DNA from: Tritrichomonas musculus | Taxonomy: Eukaryota > Parabasalia > Tritrichomonadida > Tritrichomonadidae | NCBI GenBank assembly: GCA_039105265.1 | Contig: JAPFFF010000012.1 | Coordinates: forward strand, 4,154,001 to 4,218,000 | Direction: 5' to 3' | Length of the DNA stretch: 64,000 nucleotides | Part shown: positions 50,171 to 60,694 of the stretch, piece after piece | How the letters are laid out: every line of letters starts with the position of its first letter | How positions within the stretch are numbered: the first letter of the stretch is position 1 | The notes under the pieces: generated by a model | What the model was told of the DNA's origin: nothing | Databases searched by the model: none | The model's input: only the letters and a program-made list of their open reading frames with translations | Program-made: the position numbers and the translations under genes

Positions 50171-50413
50171 ATTTTTTTCTTTCGTTTTCGCAAAAATATC
50201 GATCAGAAATTCAGACTGACTCATAATGAGCAAAAAGAGATGATTAAATTCACAAAAGCAATCTCGCCAAATCACACAAATGACAGATCTGTTCGCTCAT
50301 TTGTAAAGATCAGCCAACTTTTGACACATTTTGACCAAGAAATCGTCGAAAATGCTATTCAAATCATTTATAATTGCATTAGTAAAGGTTCTTTTTTTAT
50401 TCAGGATAATTGA
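50171..50413 (+). pseudogene. Unassigned coding-like fragment
   Basis: An open frame of 80 codons lying between TAA 50168 and TGA 50411 with no early ATG. It reads with a balanced, protein-like composition: QKFRLTHNEQKEMIKFTKAI, then HTNDRSVRSFVKISQLLTHF, then DQEIVENAIQIIYNCIS. It contrasts sharply with the AT-rich flanks. The family is not recognised. It is probably the 5' remnant of a gene or transposon ORF. Confidence 0.4.
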
Positions 50414-51435
50414 CTCAAATCTGGCCAAAAACATAATAATCTCAATTTTTGCATATTTTAGACAAATTAGTTTTATTTCATATTAATATTATTTTAATAT
50501 TATATTAATATTATAATTGGAATAAAAATATTAGAAATTTAACCATTTTTGGTGTTTTTTTTTTAATTTCTATTCATTTTCTTGGGACTGCGTTCATTCA
50601 AATTTTACTAAAATTGAATAGTTTATTTTTTTGAAAGAATAATAATAATAATAAAAACCACAGCAATCCCTATAATATTTAGACTTATTTTATATAAAGC
50701 AATCATTTGTTTATTAGAAACATGAAAGACTAATAGAAAGCTTTTTTTAATTTATTTTATTTTATTAAGATATTCATTTGATGTTTTTTATTTAAGAAAG
50801 TTTTTAAACAATCTCCCTATTAATTTTTTTGGACCAAATAAAAATGCTTTTTTTATAATTAAAAAAGTTAAAAATTGCTTCCCTATTTCTCTGGTTTTCG
50901 ATTTGTATTACTCATTTTAACGGTTTTCACTGAAAATATTGAACAAAAAAAGAACATTAGAATTATTTTCTTTTTTAATTATATGCAGCATATATCAGCA
51001 TAAAAGCATGTCATTAAATTTTTGTATATTGTTTAGAATTTTATTCAAACAATTTTTCATTTACTTTCTTTTCATACATCCGATAATTTGACACTGCTCC
51101 CTTAATTGAGAGATTTTTTCAGAATTTTTTCTTTTTTAAAAGAAAATATTTTGAATTTTATCATCATTCGATTCTTGAAATAAAATGTTTAAATTGTCGC
51201 AGCTATATAAATCATGAAACATTTTTTTGATCAAAATTGGATAATGTTTTCTAATACCATCAAGTGAATTATTTTGAAAAATAATGATCTCTTGGTCCAA
51301 TTGTCCACCTGTTCTTTGACTTTTGATAAAAGTTCCATATTTTCTCTGGGTGTCCGCTCTGTCATTAAAGAAAGAAACCTTTACTTTATAATTAATATTG
51401 TTTCAAAAAGTATACTAATGAATTTCAGTTTATCA

Positions 51436-51472
51436 AGCCTACTTTTTGAGTTAAGAACTCAAAAAGTAGGCT
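51436..51472. repeat. Perfect 17-bp palindrome AGCCTACTTTTTGAGTT with 3-nt loop
   Basis: Left arm 51436-51452 and right arm 51456-51472 are exact reverse complements around AAG. It contains the same ACTTTTTGAG core and the same 3-base loop size as the palindrome at 48557-48585, although the arm sequences differ outside the core. Confidence 0.85.
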
Positions 51473-52499
51473 CCATAAACTGGTATATTATGAAAAAGAT
51501 TTTCTTATTTAAAAATATTTATTGTAAAAAAAAAAAAAAAAAAAAAAAATAAAATAAAATTATTCCAAAAATATATTTTTTAACTTGATTATGGTTTTGC
51601 AATGATATAATTTATGACTTTTTAAACAAAAATTATATCATAGATTACAATTCTCTATATTTTTCAAAGAAATGGCAAAGTTATCCCATAATTATATTTT
51701 AATAAATTAAAAACCTATAAATATTTATATAGATATTTGTACCATTTTTTAATTTTTTTTAACAGGATTTCGAGTTGAAGTTATGGGCAGCAGCCCCTAA
51801 CGAAACTGACTCCCATATACTACTAATTTTTCAATTATGCATTAATACTCAAAATGTGAATAGAAATTTATCAGAATTCCATATGACATAAAGATTTTAT
51901 TACATAAACTTGGGTATATTTATTAAATTGTTATTAATTATCCAAAAAGGAAATAATCTGAAATGTGAAAAGAAAGATAGCAAAAATTATATCGTAAAAT
52001 GATTTTTAACAAGCTTTTTCACATGCTGTTAGAGATTGAACTTATTTTAACTGAAATATTTCTTTCACATGCTGTTGTTTTGGGGGCAAGGAAAGAAATT
52101 TGCTTAAAATATCACATTGCTCTCTCATTGAAGATGATATAGCAGTATTTATCAAAAATTCAAAATTTCACTTAAATAATAAATCTCCATTTGATAGAAG
52201 TTCACAAGAGCATTCATAGAATAATGTAAATCATTTTAAAATTTTTTGCAATTTATCATCGTTATATTTTAAGATCTTACACATTTCTTTAATGCATTAT
52301 AAAGTACATTGATATAATCTTTCTTTTTTTATTATTAGTAATTGATTCCAAAAATAAAGATCAGATTAGCATGAATATTTGTGTTTTTCATTATTTTACA
52401 CAAAAATTTAATTCTGCACATACAAGAGCACTTGATCTACAAACAGCATTCTTTAGGTGTCAAGACATTTCTATATGGAACAATTAAATAAATTTTTAT

Positions 52500-53040
52500 C
52501 AATATTTTCGATATTCAAGGAATACCATCTAGTATTATTTTCAATGTAGATGAGTGCGGCTGAGAACGTTTCATTGTCATTCACTAAGTTAACTCCAGCT
52601 TATCCTGTTACACGTAAAATGAAACATGCAAAAGTTTTGGCCTGCATCTTGCGGAACTGTTTCTGTTCAAAGCTTTTATTTACCGTTCAGAGGTCTACAC
52701 TAGATTCAGAACTCCCTTCCTCTCAACAGTGCATGCATTGTCTAAACAGACTCCGGATTTATCAATATGTCTTCTTTTATGTTCTGGATGGAGTCAACCT
52801 TCATTCCATATGTAAGAAAACTGCGATATCATTATCACTGTTAAGGTAAGGAGGCTTTGATAATGAGCAATTACAGCCACTTGATGTGGGAATCCTTTCA
52901 GCAATGAAGAGATTTGCTTCAAAATGCCAGAAAACTCAAGCTCACTTACTAAGAAAATGTTACCTATGCAAATTCTATTCGAAAAGCTGTACGTTCAAAT
53001 TTGATATGAAATTTTCCTCAAGAAACTCAATATCCAGTAA
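52500..53040 (+). pseudogene. Decayed pogo/Tigger-like (DDE_1) transposase
   Basis: Conceptual pieces in different frames: GIPSSIIFNVDECG (about 52518-52562; NVDE is the first catalytic Asp motif of this family), then RKMKHAKVLACILRN and TVQRSTLDSELPSS, then RIYQYVFFYVLDGV, then DNEQLQPLDVGILSAMKRFA (about 52858-52920). The last phrase is the diagnostic 'QLQPLDVGvFgplKR' block. Order and spacing fit one transposase. Stops and frame changes inactivate it. A poly(A) run follows at about 53040. Confidence 0.75.
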
Positions 53041-53117
53041 AAAAAAAAAAAAAAAAAAAATAAGGGAGATATTTTTTGCCCCAATCTCTTTTGATTTTTT
53101 TCCTGTGTAAGATATTA

Positions 53118-53990
53118 TTGAGTTATTTATAACATATTCATAAATTCTAAACCTTTGGATTGGGCTTTCAAATTATCTACAATAATTGCTGTAACGTAAA
53201 CGTTCTTGTCAAAAAGTTCTTTTAAAACAGAAACATAAATAATCAAAATTTACATTTTCAATGAGAGTGCATAAAAATGGCTTTGTTGATGTTTCTCCTG
53301 GCACTGTAATTACATAATGTATATTTTTAACTTTTTGACAGTTCCAGAGTCCATTTCTAAGCTTACAAATTTGGAATTGTATATTTGTAATGCATTTGAT
53401 TTTGCTTCTTGGCCTGCAATTTTGATGTACTCGGTCACTTGGTTAATGCATGGCATTTGAAACAATTCTTCAACATTCAAATAACGTTTTGGAAATTGTG
53501 TTCTTAATTTAATTCCAAGATTAATAAGAAAATGAATAAAATCTTCCATTTTACCATTAACTGTTTTTTTAGCAGAAATGTTTAAACTTGCTGAAATAAT
53601 ATCAACTGCTCTCATTACTGAATGCTGAATTTGTTCATCTGAATTTATTTTCTCGCCAATTTTAAGAGCTTGAGGAAAACCTTCATCTTTTTCTCTTGGT
53701 ATATTGAATATATGTTTGCCTTTTTTAATATGTTCGGCCAATCTTGCTCTTCTCTCGTCAAAAGAGCATCTTTGCAATTCCATGTGGACTGTCTAACCAA
53801 CAACAGGACAACGATAATGAATTTTTGTGGAATCATTAGCAGCTTCCACAATTGTGCATCCTGGAGGAAGTGGTGTCTTAGATTTTCTCATCAGGTAACA
53901 ACTGGCAAAAAAATGATAAATGTCACATTCAAAAAATTGTATACTTTTGATGTTCAAGATTTACATCAATCAAACGGTCTCCTTTAGACC
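53118..53990 (-). pseudogene. Decayed zinc-finger plus RNase H-fold transposase-like gene
   Basis: Reverse strand. A frame containing PPGCTIVEAANDSTKIHY, then CPVVG-stop-TVHMELQ ... RLAEHIKKGKHIF looks like a C2H2-type finger in which TAG (about 53795) replaces the second Cys codon (C-x4-C ... H-x5-H). The open frame 53783-53310 continues through a helical part (INLGIKLRTQFPKRYLNVEE) to SKFVSLEMDSGTVKKLKI, and after frame changes YVITVPGETSTKPFLCTLIE and VYVTAIIVDNLKAQSKGLEF. The last two carry Asp residues placed like the first two catalytic Asps of hAT-like RNase H-fold transposases. The family is inferred from pattern only. Confidence 0.5.
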
Positions 53991-54421
53991 ATGTAAAGCT
54001 ATTAAAATTGATTGTAAAATATTCAAATAACCAAAAAATCGGTTATTTAGACCAAAATAGCACTTTTGTTAGACAACGAAAAAACCAAGATAATTGTATT
54101 GAAAAAAGTGTATTTTTTTCTGAATTATTTTGAATGAAAAAAGCGTCGACGAAATTTTAAAATCTCATAAAAAGTGGAAAAATTATGAAATTTTTTATCA
54201 ACATTTTATATTTTCATATATTGGCCTAAAACTGTTGCTTTTGACTACTGTTTATTTAGTTAAAAAATTTGTATATTTAAAAATGTATTATCATTAGAAA
54301 AATATGTATTTATATTTCAATGCATATTTAGAAGGTCTATTAGACCAAAAAATATTAATATCCAAAGGTCTAATTATGAAGGCATAATTTAATAATAATA
54401 ATACTAATTAGTATTATATGA

Positions 54422-54767
54422 ATAATTATGGATCAACTAAAGTATAGTAAGGCTTTTCTGAAGAACCTTCAAAAAGTGGAAATCATTCAGAAAAAATAAT
54501 CAAATAAAAATAATAAAAAAAGAATCTTTTTATGTTACAAAATTTTTACCGATTCTTACCGCCAGCCGCGGGGTCTCGACTCGGCTTTGCTTCGCTCAGC
54601 CTCGCTCGACGCCCGCTAGGCGGTATGTAGCCTCCGTAAAAATTATGTAAAAATATAAAAAGATTTGTTTTTTCAATTTTTTTTTTAGATTATTTTTTCT
54701 GAATGATTTCCACTTTTTGAAGGTTCTTCAGAAAAGCCTTACTATACTTTAGTTTATCCATAATTAT
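54422..54767. mobile_element. Foldback/MITE-type element with 80-bp inverted arms and GC-rich centre
   Basis: Arm 54422-54501 is the reverse complement of 54688-54767 with a single mismatch. Between them a nested inverted pair (AATTTTTAC at 54541-54549 and GTAAAAATT at 54635-54643, ACCGCC at 54558 and GGCGGT at 54619) encloses a 67-bp core of about 72% GC with repeated CTCG/GCTTCGCTC phrases. The flanks are far more AT-rich. The outermost ATAATTAT is itself palindromic, so it can be read as an inverted-repeat end or as an 8-bp target duplication. No ORF is present, so the element is non-autonomous. Confidence 0.85.
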
Positions 54768-56392
54768 ACTAAAAAATATTTAATATTTATGAATATATAT
54801 ATGTTTAGTTATTTCATTTTTGAGAGAAAAACTGCATTTTCTTCAGAAAATTAACATCTTGATAAATCAATAGATTTCTATACAATTTAATATCAGGTAA
54901 TATATAAATTGTAACATTAATTAGAGGTATTATATCCAAAATATTCTTCCAATTCATATGGCCAATTTTTGTATATTTAAGTTTTCATTTTCCTTTAAAA
55001 TTTCTAATATCAGAATTTTTTTTGAATACGATATGTTAAATGAAATGATTATTTTCTCTATCAAAGCTTTACTTGTTCCCCGTCTTTATTTTTGAATAGA
55101 GCCACAAAGCCTTTTTTTAAAACGCCGACGATGATTTGTTTTCAAAGAACAGCGTTTTTTTTCTAGTTATTATTTAATGAAATTAAGATTCTTAGATATC
55201 TCTTGAATTTTTATCATTTATAGAGCAAGCGTTAATAATAAGGATGTTATTTTACTCGATTACTTCTATTTATTCCCGTTTTACAAATTTGCAAATTCTC
55301 TATAAAATATCTACAATTTTCAATCAAATGATTTAATTTATATATGCGATCATTAATAAATATTTAAATAAACTGAATCATTCCAATGTATCAATTTATA
55401 TCGGAAAGATTTGTTTAAATGCCTCTGAATTAACTATATTTCCATTTATTTTTATTAAATAATAAACAGTTCCATCAAATATATGTATTTGACTTTTTTT
55501 GACTCTTTTATACATCTTTTTTGAGTTAAATTGCTCATTTTTTACTTCTTTAAAACAAATTTCATCTCACATGTCCTTTTCAAAATGATAATATGTAATT
55601 TTTCAAAATTGGCCATATAAAATACATTAAAAATAATAATAACAAATTAACCATCCAATAATAAAATAAATATTACAATTTCAGAAAAATCCTATAGAGA
55701 TTTGCTGAGTGCTGCCCCATCTAAAAAAAAAAAAAGTTTTTTTCGAAATACAGAGATAGCTTTTATTTATAATAAGTAATTTTACAAAGTTACTTTAGTT
55801 TGATTTAAGCTTTATATATCAAAAAAACAATGACCAATTTTACGATATTTTAACATACATTTACAGAAAAAATGTAATTATTTTTGTTTATAAAACCGTT
55901 TTTAAGGTCATTTTTTTCAAAATTCAAAATAATACCAGTATTCTTATTCAATCAATTTTCCATTGATTTAGTAAATTGTAAGTTATTTTAAATGATTATA
56001 TAAAACAATAAATATCACTCAAATTATTTTCAATATTTCATTTGAAAAATTGAGAAAAAAAAAAAAATTATTTTTTTAAAATGCATATATTTTCTTAAAA
56101 AACAAGTATATGTTATATATTTTAGTTAGAATAGAAATTTCTTAAAATAACATTAAATAATATAAAGTTCAAAATGGAATAATATTTCTGAATATTGAGT
56201 TAGGCGTATAAATTTGAGTTGGTTTACATCTATTTAAAATAATAATTTTTTTTCCCATTTCTCGACACTTTTGGATTATGTAATGCATTTAAATAAATAC
56301 ATTGAAATTTCCCCATTAACAAATTCAATTGATAGTTAAATTATTGGTGAAAAAGCAGATTGTAATTCCTATCGCTCTCTCTCTCAAATTGA

Positions 56393-56404
56393 TGTAAATA
56401 GCAT

Positions 56405-56438
<34 letters not shown>

Positions 56439-56446
56439 ATTTACAT
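56393..56446. repeat. 11-bp inverted repeat enclosing T29
   Basis: ATGTAAATAGC (56393-56403) and GCTATTTACAT (56436-56446) are exact complements. Between them are ATG and an uninterrupted run of 29 Ts (56407-56435). Confidence 0.85.
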
Positions 56447-56930
56447 TTCTTATAATGAAACACAACATTGTTTTAATTATTAAAATACTAATATTTGCAT
56501 ATTATTAAAAAGTTAAGATGCATATGAAATATTCGATATTTATTTTCAAATTCTATAATTTTTACTTAATTAATCAAAGAATTCAGCAATATATAGGGAA
56601 AAAATGCTAATAAACATTGGAAAATTCTAATTTTTCCTGAAATTATTATTTTTGAAAGAGAAACGAAACTTTTATGTGGTATTTTCAAAGCGTTACCACT
56701 TTTTATTATGACTTTTATTTAAATATTTATATTAAAATAAATATTTTTCCTAACCTTAAATTTATATAAAAAAACATCATTTATAAATTAATGATCATGA
56801 TAAAATTAATTTTAAAAATCAATTGTATCATTATAAATTCAATGGAAAAACTAGAATTGAGAACCTTTATCTGAAAAAATAATTACATTTAAATGCACAA
56901 AAAGTTTCTACCATTTATTTCAGAATAGCC

Positions 56931-57003
56931 AAATGGGAGAAACTTTTTATTTAGAATACTATTTTATAAAAATTATTTTTATAACAAAAAGTTTCTCCCA
57001 TTT
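56931..57003. repeat. 18-bp perfect inverted repeat upstream of the transporter gene
   Basis: AAATGGGAGAAACTTTTT (56931-56948) is the exact reverse complement of 56986-57003, with a 37-base spacer. A third copy, AAAAAGTTTCTACCATTT with one mismatch, lies at about 56900-56917 in the orientation of the right arm. The structure ends about 107 bp before the transporter's initiator. Confidence 0.85.
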
Positions 57004-57109
57004 TTTAAAAAATATACTTTTTTAGAAAATTATTTTATAACTTTCAATCAAAAAAAATTCTAGAAATTTATTGTAATCCAAAAATTCTTAATTTCGAATT
57101 GATAAATAA

Positions 57110-57120
57110 TCATTTCATTA
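57110..57120 (+). promoter_or_regulatory. Initiator (Inr) TCATTTCATTA of the transporter gene
   Basis: TCA+1TT followed by TCATTA closely resembles the extended trichomonad initiator TCAYTWYTCATTA. The +1 A at 57112 gives a 22-base leader before ATG 57134. This is the best initiator match found in the window. Confidence 0.7.
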
Positions 57121-57133
57121 TTTAAAAAAAGAG

Positions 57134-58528
57134 ATGAGCGATTGGATTCCTTTAGCAAAAAGAGATAAGATCTCTATCGGAAGAATGTTGGCTATGGCTG
57201 CTGGATCTTTCTTCAACTCCATTAACTGGAACTTGATTTTCCAATTATCAACACCAATCATGAACAAGATCGGTATTGTTGGTACACCAAACCAATGCGT
57301 CTTCCTTGCCGGTATCGTTATCGTGTTCTTCGCCCAACCAATTTTCAGTGCTTACTCCGATCAATGTACTTTCAAATGGGGAAGGAGAAGGATTTACATT
57401 TGCGTTTCTGGTTCATTATGCGTTGTTGGAATGCTTATTGTCGCTTTTGCTGATAAAATTGGTGAATTTATAGGTGGAAAGAAGAATGCGAAAGGAGCTA
57501 CGACAGGCGTGTTTATCATATTTATTCTCTTTTGGTATGCAGGAGCTGCAGTTTATGGTGGTCCAATGCGTGCTATTGTTTCAGATAACTGCCCAGATGC
57601 ACAACAAGTTTGGATGTCAAATATCTATGCTATCATTGGTACAGTTACTGGTATCACAACAAGTCTTCTCGGAACATTCGAAGTTTACAAATACATCGGA
57701 TTCCCAGATAACGAGACATTCCTTTTAGTTTTCGGAATTGTTTTAGGTGCAGTTTTCATTATTGTTACTTGCGTTGCTACACCAGAAGAACCATTACTTG
57801 AAAAACCACCTGATGCAAAGAACCCAATCGTTGAACTCATCCAAACAGTTAAGTCAATTCCAAAACCAGCTCTCATTGCAGATATCTTTTTCGTTATGAA
57901 CTCTGCTATGAACTACGAAAAAGGTTGCTACGAATCCGATTTCTATGCTGGATACCTTTATGGTGGAGACAATGGAGGAACAAAGGAACAAAAAGATACA
58001 TATCAGAAAGGTGTTTCATTCTTCTTCACAGTTAACTTGGTTAACAGTATTGTTTGCTTCTGCTACAACTGGGTAAACACATTTGTCGTTAACAAATTAG
58101 GTTTCAAGGTTACCTTATTTGTTATGTCCATTTTGTTCTCAACAGGTTTAGTCCTCCAAATGTTCATCAAGAATAAGTATATTTGCATGATTATCTGGAT
58201 CTTATTATTCGGTATCCCAGGTGCTGCCAACGGTTCTGTTCCAGGAGCTATCGTTTCCCTCAGTGTCCCATCAAGTACTCTCGGATCTCATCTTGCTATT
58301 TTGAACTCTTTCAACGTTATTGGACAAATCTTCGCAAACGTTGTCGTCGGACTTGCATTAGGAAACCTTTGGGACTTCCAACCAAGATTCATGATTGGAT
58401 CAGGTATCGCCGGTGGTGTCGCTGCAATCATCATGAGTTGGTTCATCATCGTTCCATCTCGTGAAATCGAAAACTCTGAAAATGATGATGATGAATCATC
58501 CGGATCAGATCATCCAAATTCTTTGTAA
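57134..58528 (+). CDS. MFS transporter, SLC45/sucrose-transporter-like
   Basis: 464 residues with about 12 hydrophobic membrane segments. After helix 2 the MFS loop signature reads SDQCTFKWGRRRIYI, close to the 'SDRCTxxxGRRRPFI' of SLC45/plant SUT-type sugar-proton symporters. The long central loop (about 205-240, TPEEPLLEKPPDAKNP) separates the two six-helix halves. The cytosolic C-terminus is acidic and Ser-rich (SENDDDESSGSDH). The likely role is sugar (or other small solute) uptake at the plasma membrane or a vesicle; the substrate cannot be told from sequence. Codons are strongly biased to C-ending forms (ATC, TTC, AAC, GCC), unlike the neighbours, suggesting high expression. The stop overlaps TAAA, the trichomonad polyadenylation signal type. 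Confidence 0.9.
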   Translation: MSDWIPLAKRDKISIGRMLAMAAGSFFNSINWNLIFQLSTPIMNKIGIVGTPNQCVFLAGIVIVFFAQPIFSAYSDQCTFKWGRRRIYICVSGSLCVVGMLIVAFADKIGEFIGGKKNAKGATTGVFIIFILFWYAGAAVYGGPMRAIVSDNCPDAQQVWMSNIYAIIGTVTGITTSLLGTFEVYKYIGFPDNETFLLVFGIVLGAVFIIVTCVATPEEPLLEKPPDAKNPIVELIQTVKSIPKPALIADIFFVMNSAMNYEKGCYESDFYAGYLYGGDNGGTKEQKDTYQKGVSFFFTVNLVNSIVCFCYNWVNTFVVNKLGFKVTLFVMSILFSTGLVLQMFIKNKYICMIIWILLFGIPGAANGSVPGAIVSLSVPSSTLGSHLAILNSFNVIGQIFANVVVGLALGNLWDFQPRFMIGSGIAGGVAAIIMSWFIIVPSREIENSENDDDESSGSDHPNSL

Positions 58529-59575
58529 AAGAATTTTATTTAGTAAAACAGCTAAATACTGATAATATTTTTTTAGTCTATTTTTTTATATTTGGATATA
58601 TATTTATGTTTTAAAATTTATTGGCTAAAATCTAATCATTTGAATTTTTAATTGAAAATTCTTTTCCGAAAGTATTGAAATTTTTTTTGTTATTAGAAAA
58701 TCAAAGTGATGTGAGCTGAAACTATTCAATTATGTTATTAAAACTTTTTCATAGATCTAACGTTAAAAAATGTATTCTTGATTTCTCCAAATCCAATTCA
58801 AAAATATAACATTTTTAGGAGATATATGATAATGCTATTTAATATCGGAAAGATACTTCCGAAAATTGATCATAATAACAAAAGTTGATATTAATTATAT
58901 TATTACTGGCTCAGCACTTTATATTTTTTTGCTTTAGATGTTAGATATTACGAAATACCAACAATTTGAGTATTTAAGATTTTTTTTTTTTTTTCTTTAT
59001 TAGTATAAAAAATAATGTTTGCTCTTTAATTAGCTATTCATGCATATAAGCTTTTTTTTATTTTGATTTTTTGGAGCATTGTTTGCTTACCATTCTGCTT
59101 TTATGAAAATATTAAGGTTAGGTTTCAATATTTTATTAAATCTAATATTTTTTTTATTTTAATCTTATTATATATTTATTTAATAATATTTTTTATTATG
59201 GTAATCTTTGCTTTTAATTTAGATAAGTGATATATAAGCATTTTTAATACTTAACTTTTTGAAATTGTTATTTTTGAGAAATCATAGAATTTTCAAAATA
59301 GCAAAAAACCTCAATTTATTCAATTTTTTTTCATTGTCTTTTTTCAAGAAACCATAAACCATTGAAAAAGATTTATCTTTCTATTCAAAAAAATGGTCAG
59401 TGCTCAAAGAGTAACCATTTTTTATGAAATCGAAGATTTTAAATAATAATCCATTCCTTTGTATATGCAATAACTATGAAATATTTTTATAAAGTAAATA
59501 ACAATCATTTATTATCAATGTTAGCTCAAATAATATTTAATTACTTTTTAGTTTTTTTTTTAAAATGATTTTTTT
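58529..59575. other. Intergenic AT-rich region, nothing recognised
   Basis: About 1 kb of AT-rich spacer with homopolymers and minor dyads (TCGGAA...TTCCGA near 58845). No gene or RNA is supported. Confidence 0.5.
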
Positions 59576-59913
59576 TTAAGGGACCACTATCAAATTCTGT
59601 GTTAAAAATTCTATGAGTTATCACAAAATTAATTGACTTAAAAAAAATTATTTCTTGAGTATTTTTGCTATATTTTGGTATATATAAATTATATAAATTA
59701 CATATCATTTATTTCTATTCTTCTTTTAAGCCTATTCCCTTTTTTCAATAAAAATTTAAAAGTTGAAAGGAGTAAAAATTTTACAAAAATGATCGGAATG
59801 GTGAAATTTTAAAGTTTTAAACTTTTTCCGAGATAACAACTATTGAATTTTCTTTTCTATGAGTTTTTTCAATATTGAAATGTTTACAAAAAAATATGAT
59901 AGTGGTCCCTTAA
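59576..59913. mobile_element. TTAA-bounded inverted-repeat element B (338 bp)
   Basis: TTAAGGGACCACTATCA (59576-59592) is the exact reverse complement of 59897-59913. Its right half (AAACTTTTTCCGAGATAAC, then TATTGAATTTT and TTTTCTATGAG) aligns over about 90 bp with the right end of the element at 38688-39981. The left halves also share AATTCTG and AAAATTC.ATGAG. It has no ORF. The two copies differ within their terminal 13-17 bp, so they are diverged members of one family. Confidence 0.75.
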
Positions 59914-60694
59914 ACACTTAAGTTTCGATATATTGAAAATAACATAGTCCAATTTAAGAATTGGGTTGATTTATCAATCGTTTGATATTCGAAAAGTGAA
60001 CATGCGTTTATATGATTTCCACACTTAGTATATTTTTTACCTTATACTTAACATTGATAATTTGATTTCTCTAGTTTTAAGTTCAACACTCATACATTAA
60101 TTCTTTTTTTATCCTAATAAAAAAAAAACTATCACTTCTTAATTATATATATAAAACATTTTGGCTATTCCAAAAAGCAATAATTTTAATATATAATTTT
60201 TAATTATTCAGAAAGATAAAAATCTTTTAAAAATGTTTGAAAATAATCGGAGTTCAGAATTGTTTATCTCATTCAAACTTTTTCAACATATTGTAATATT
60301 TTAATAAAAAACCAAAATATTTCAATATATATCGAATAGTACAAGAAAATATTGTTTATTAAATTAATCTATTATAATATAAATATAAAAAATTGATATA
60401 GAAATATATTAATAATATTTTGAATTCAATAAATGCATATTTAATCAAATCTGGATAATCATAACCACAGTGATATAAAAACTAATATTTGTTTTTTTTT
60501 AATACTAAATTTAATATAGTGACATATATAGTATTTATTATAATGAATAATTCAATTTTATGCATTTATTTGAATTTAAATTTTTTTTTTTTCAGTGTAT
60601 ATTTGTTCATAAGATGTTTTAACCCTTTGAAAAAATTCATGATGCTTATTAAAAAGTTGATGACCGTTTACAACTTTATATCTCTAAAATCAAA
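59914..60694. other. Intergenic AT-rich region, nothing recognised
   Basis: About 780 bp spacer before the kelch gene. No consensus initiator is seen directly upstream of ATG 60695; the nearest TCA is followed by AA. Confidence 0.45.

Larger units (their letters stand above)
54768..57109. other. AT-rich region, no gene; two inverted-repeat structures
   Basis: About 2.3 kb without a supported gene. It contains the poly(T)-loop inverted repeat at 56393-56446 and the 18-bp inverted repeat at 56931-57003. A small GC-richer patch near 55130 (AAACGCCGACGATGATTTG) has no recognisable product. Confidence 0.5.

Noticed and set aside
51089-51105. ACTGCTCCCTTAA as the right end of a third TTAA element
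   Set aside because: No matching left end TTAAGGGAGCAGT and no AAACTTTTTCCGA block was found nearby, so the match is probably chance.
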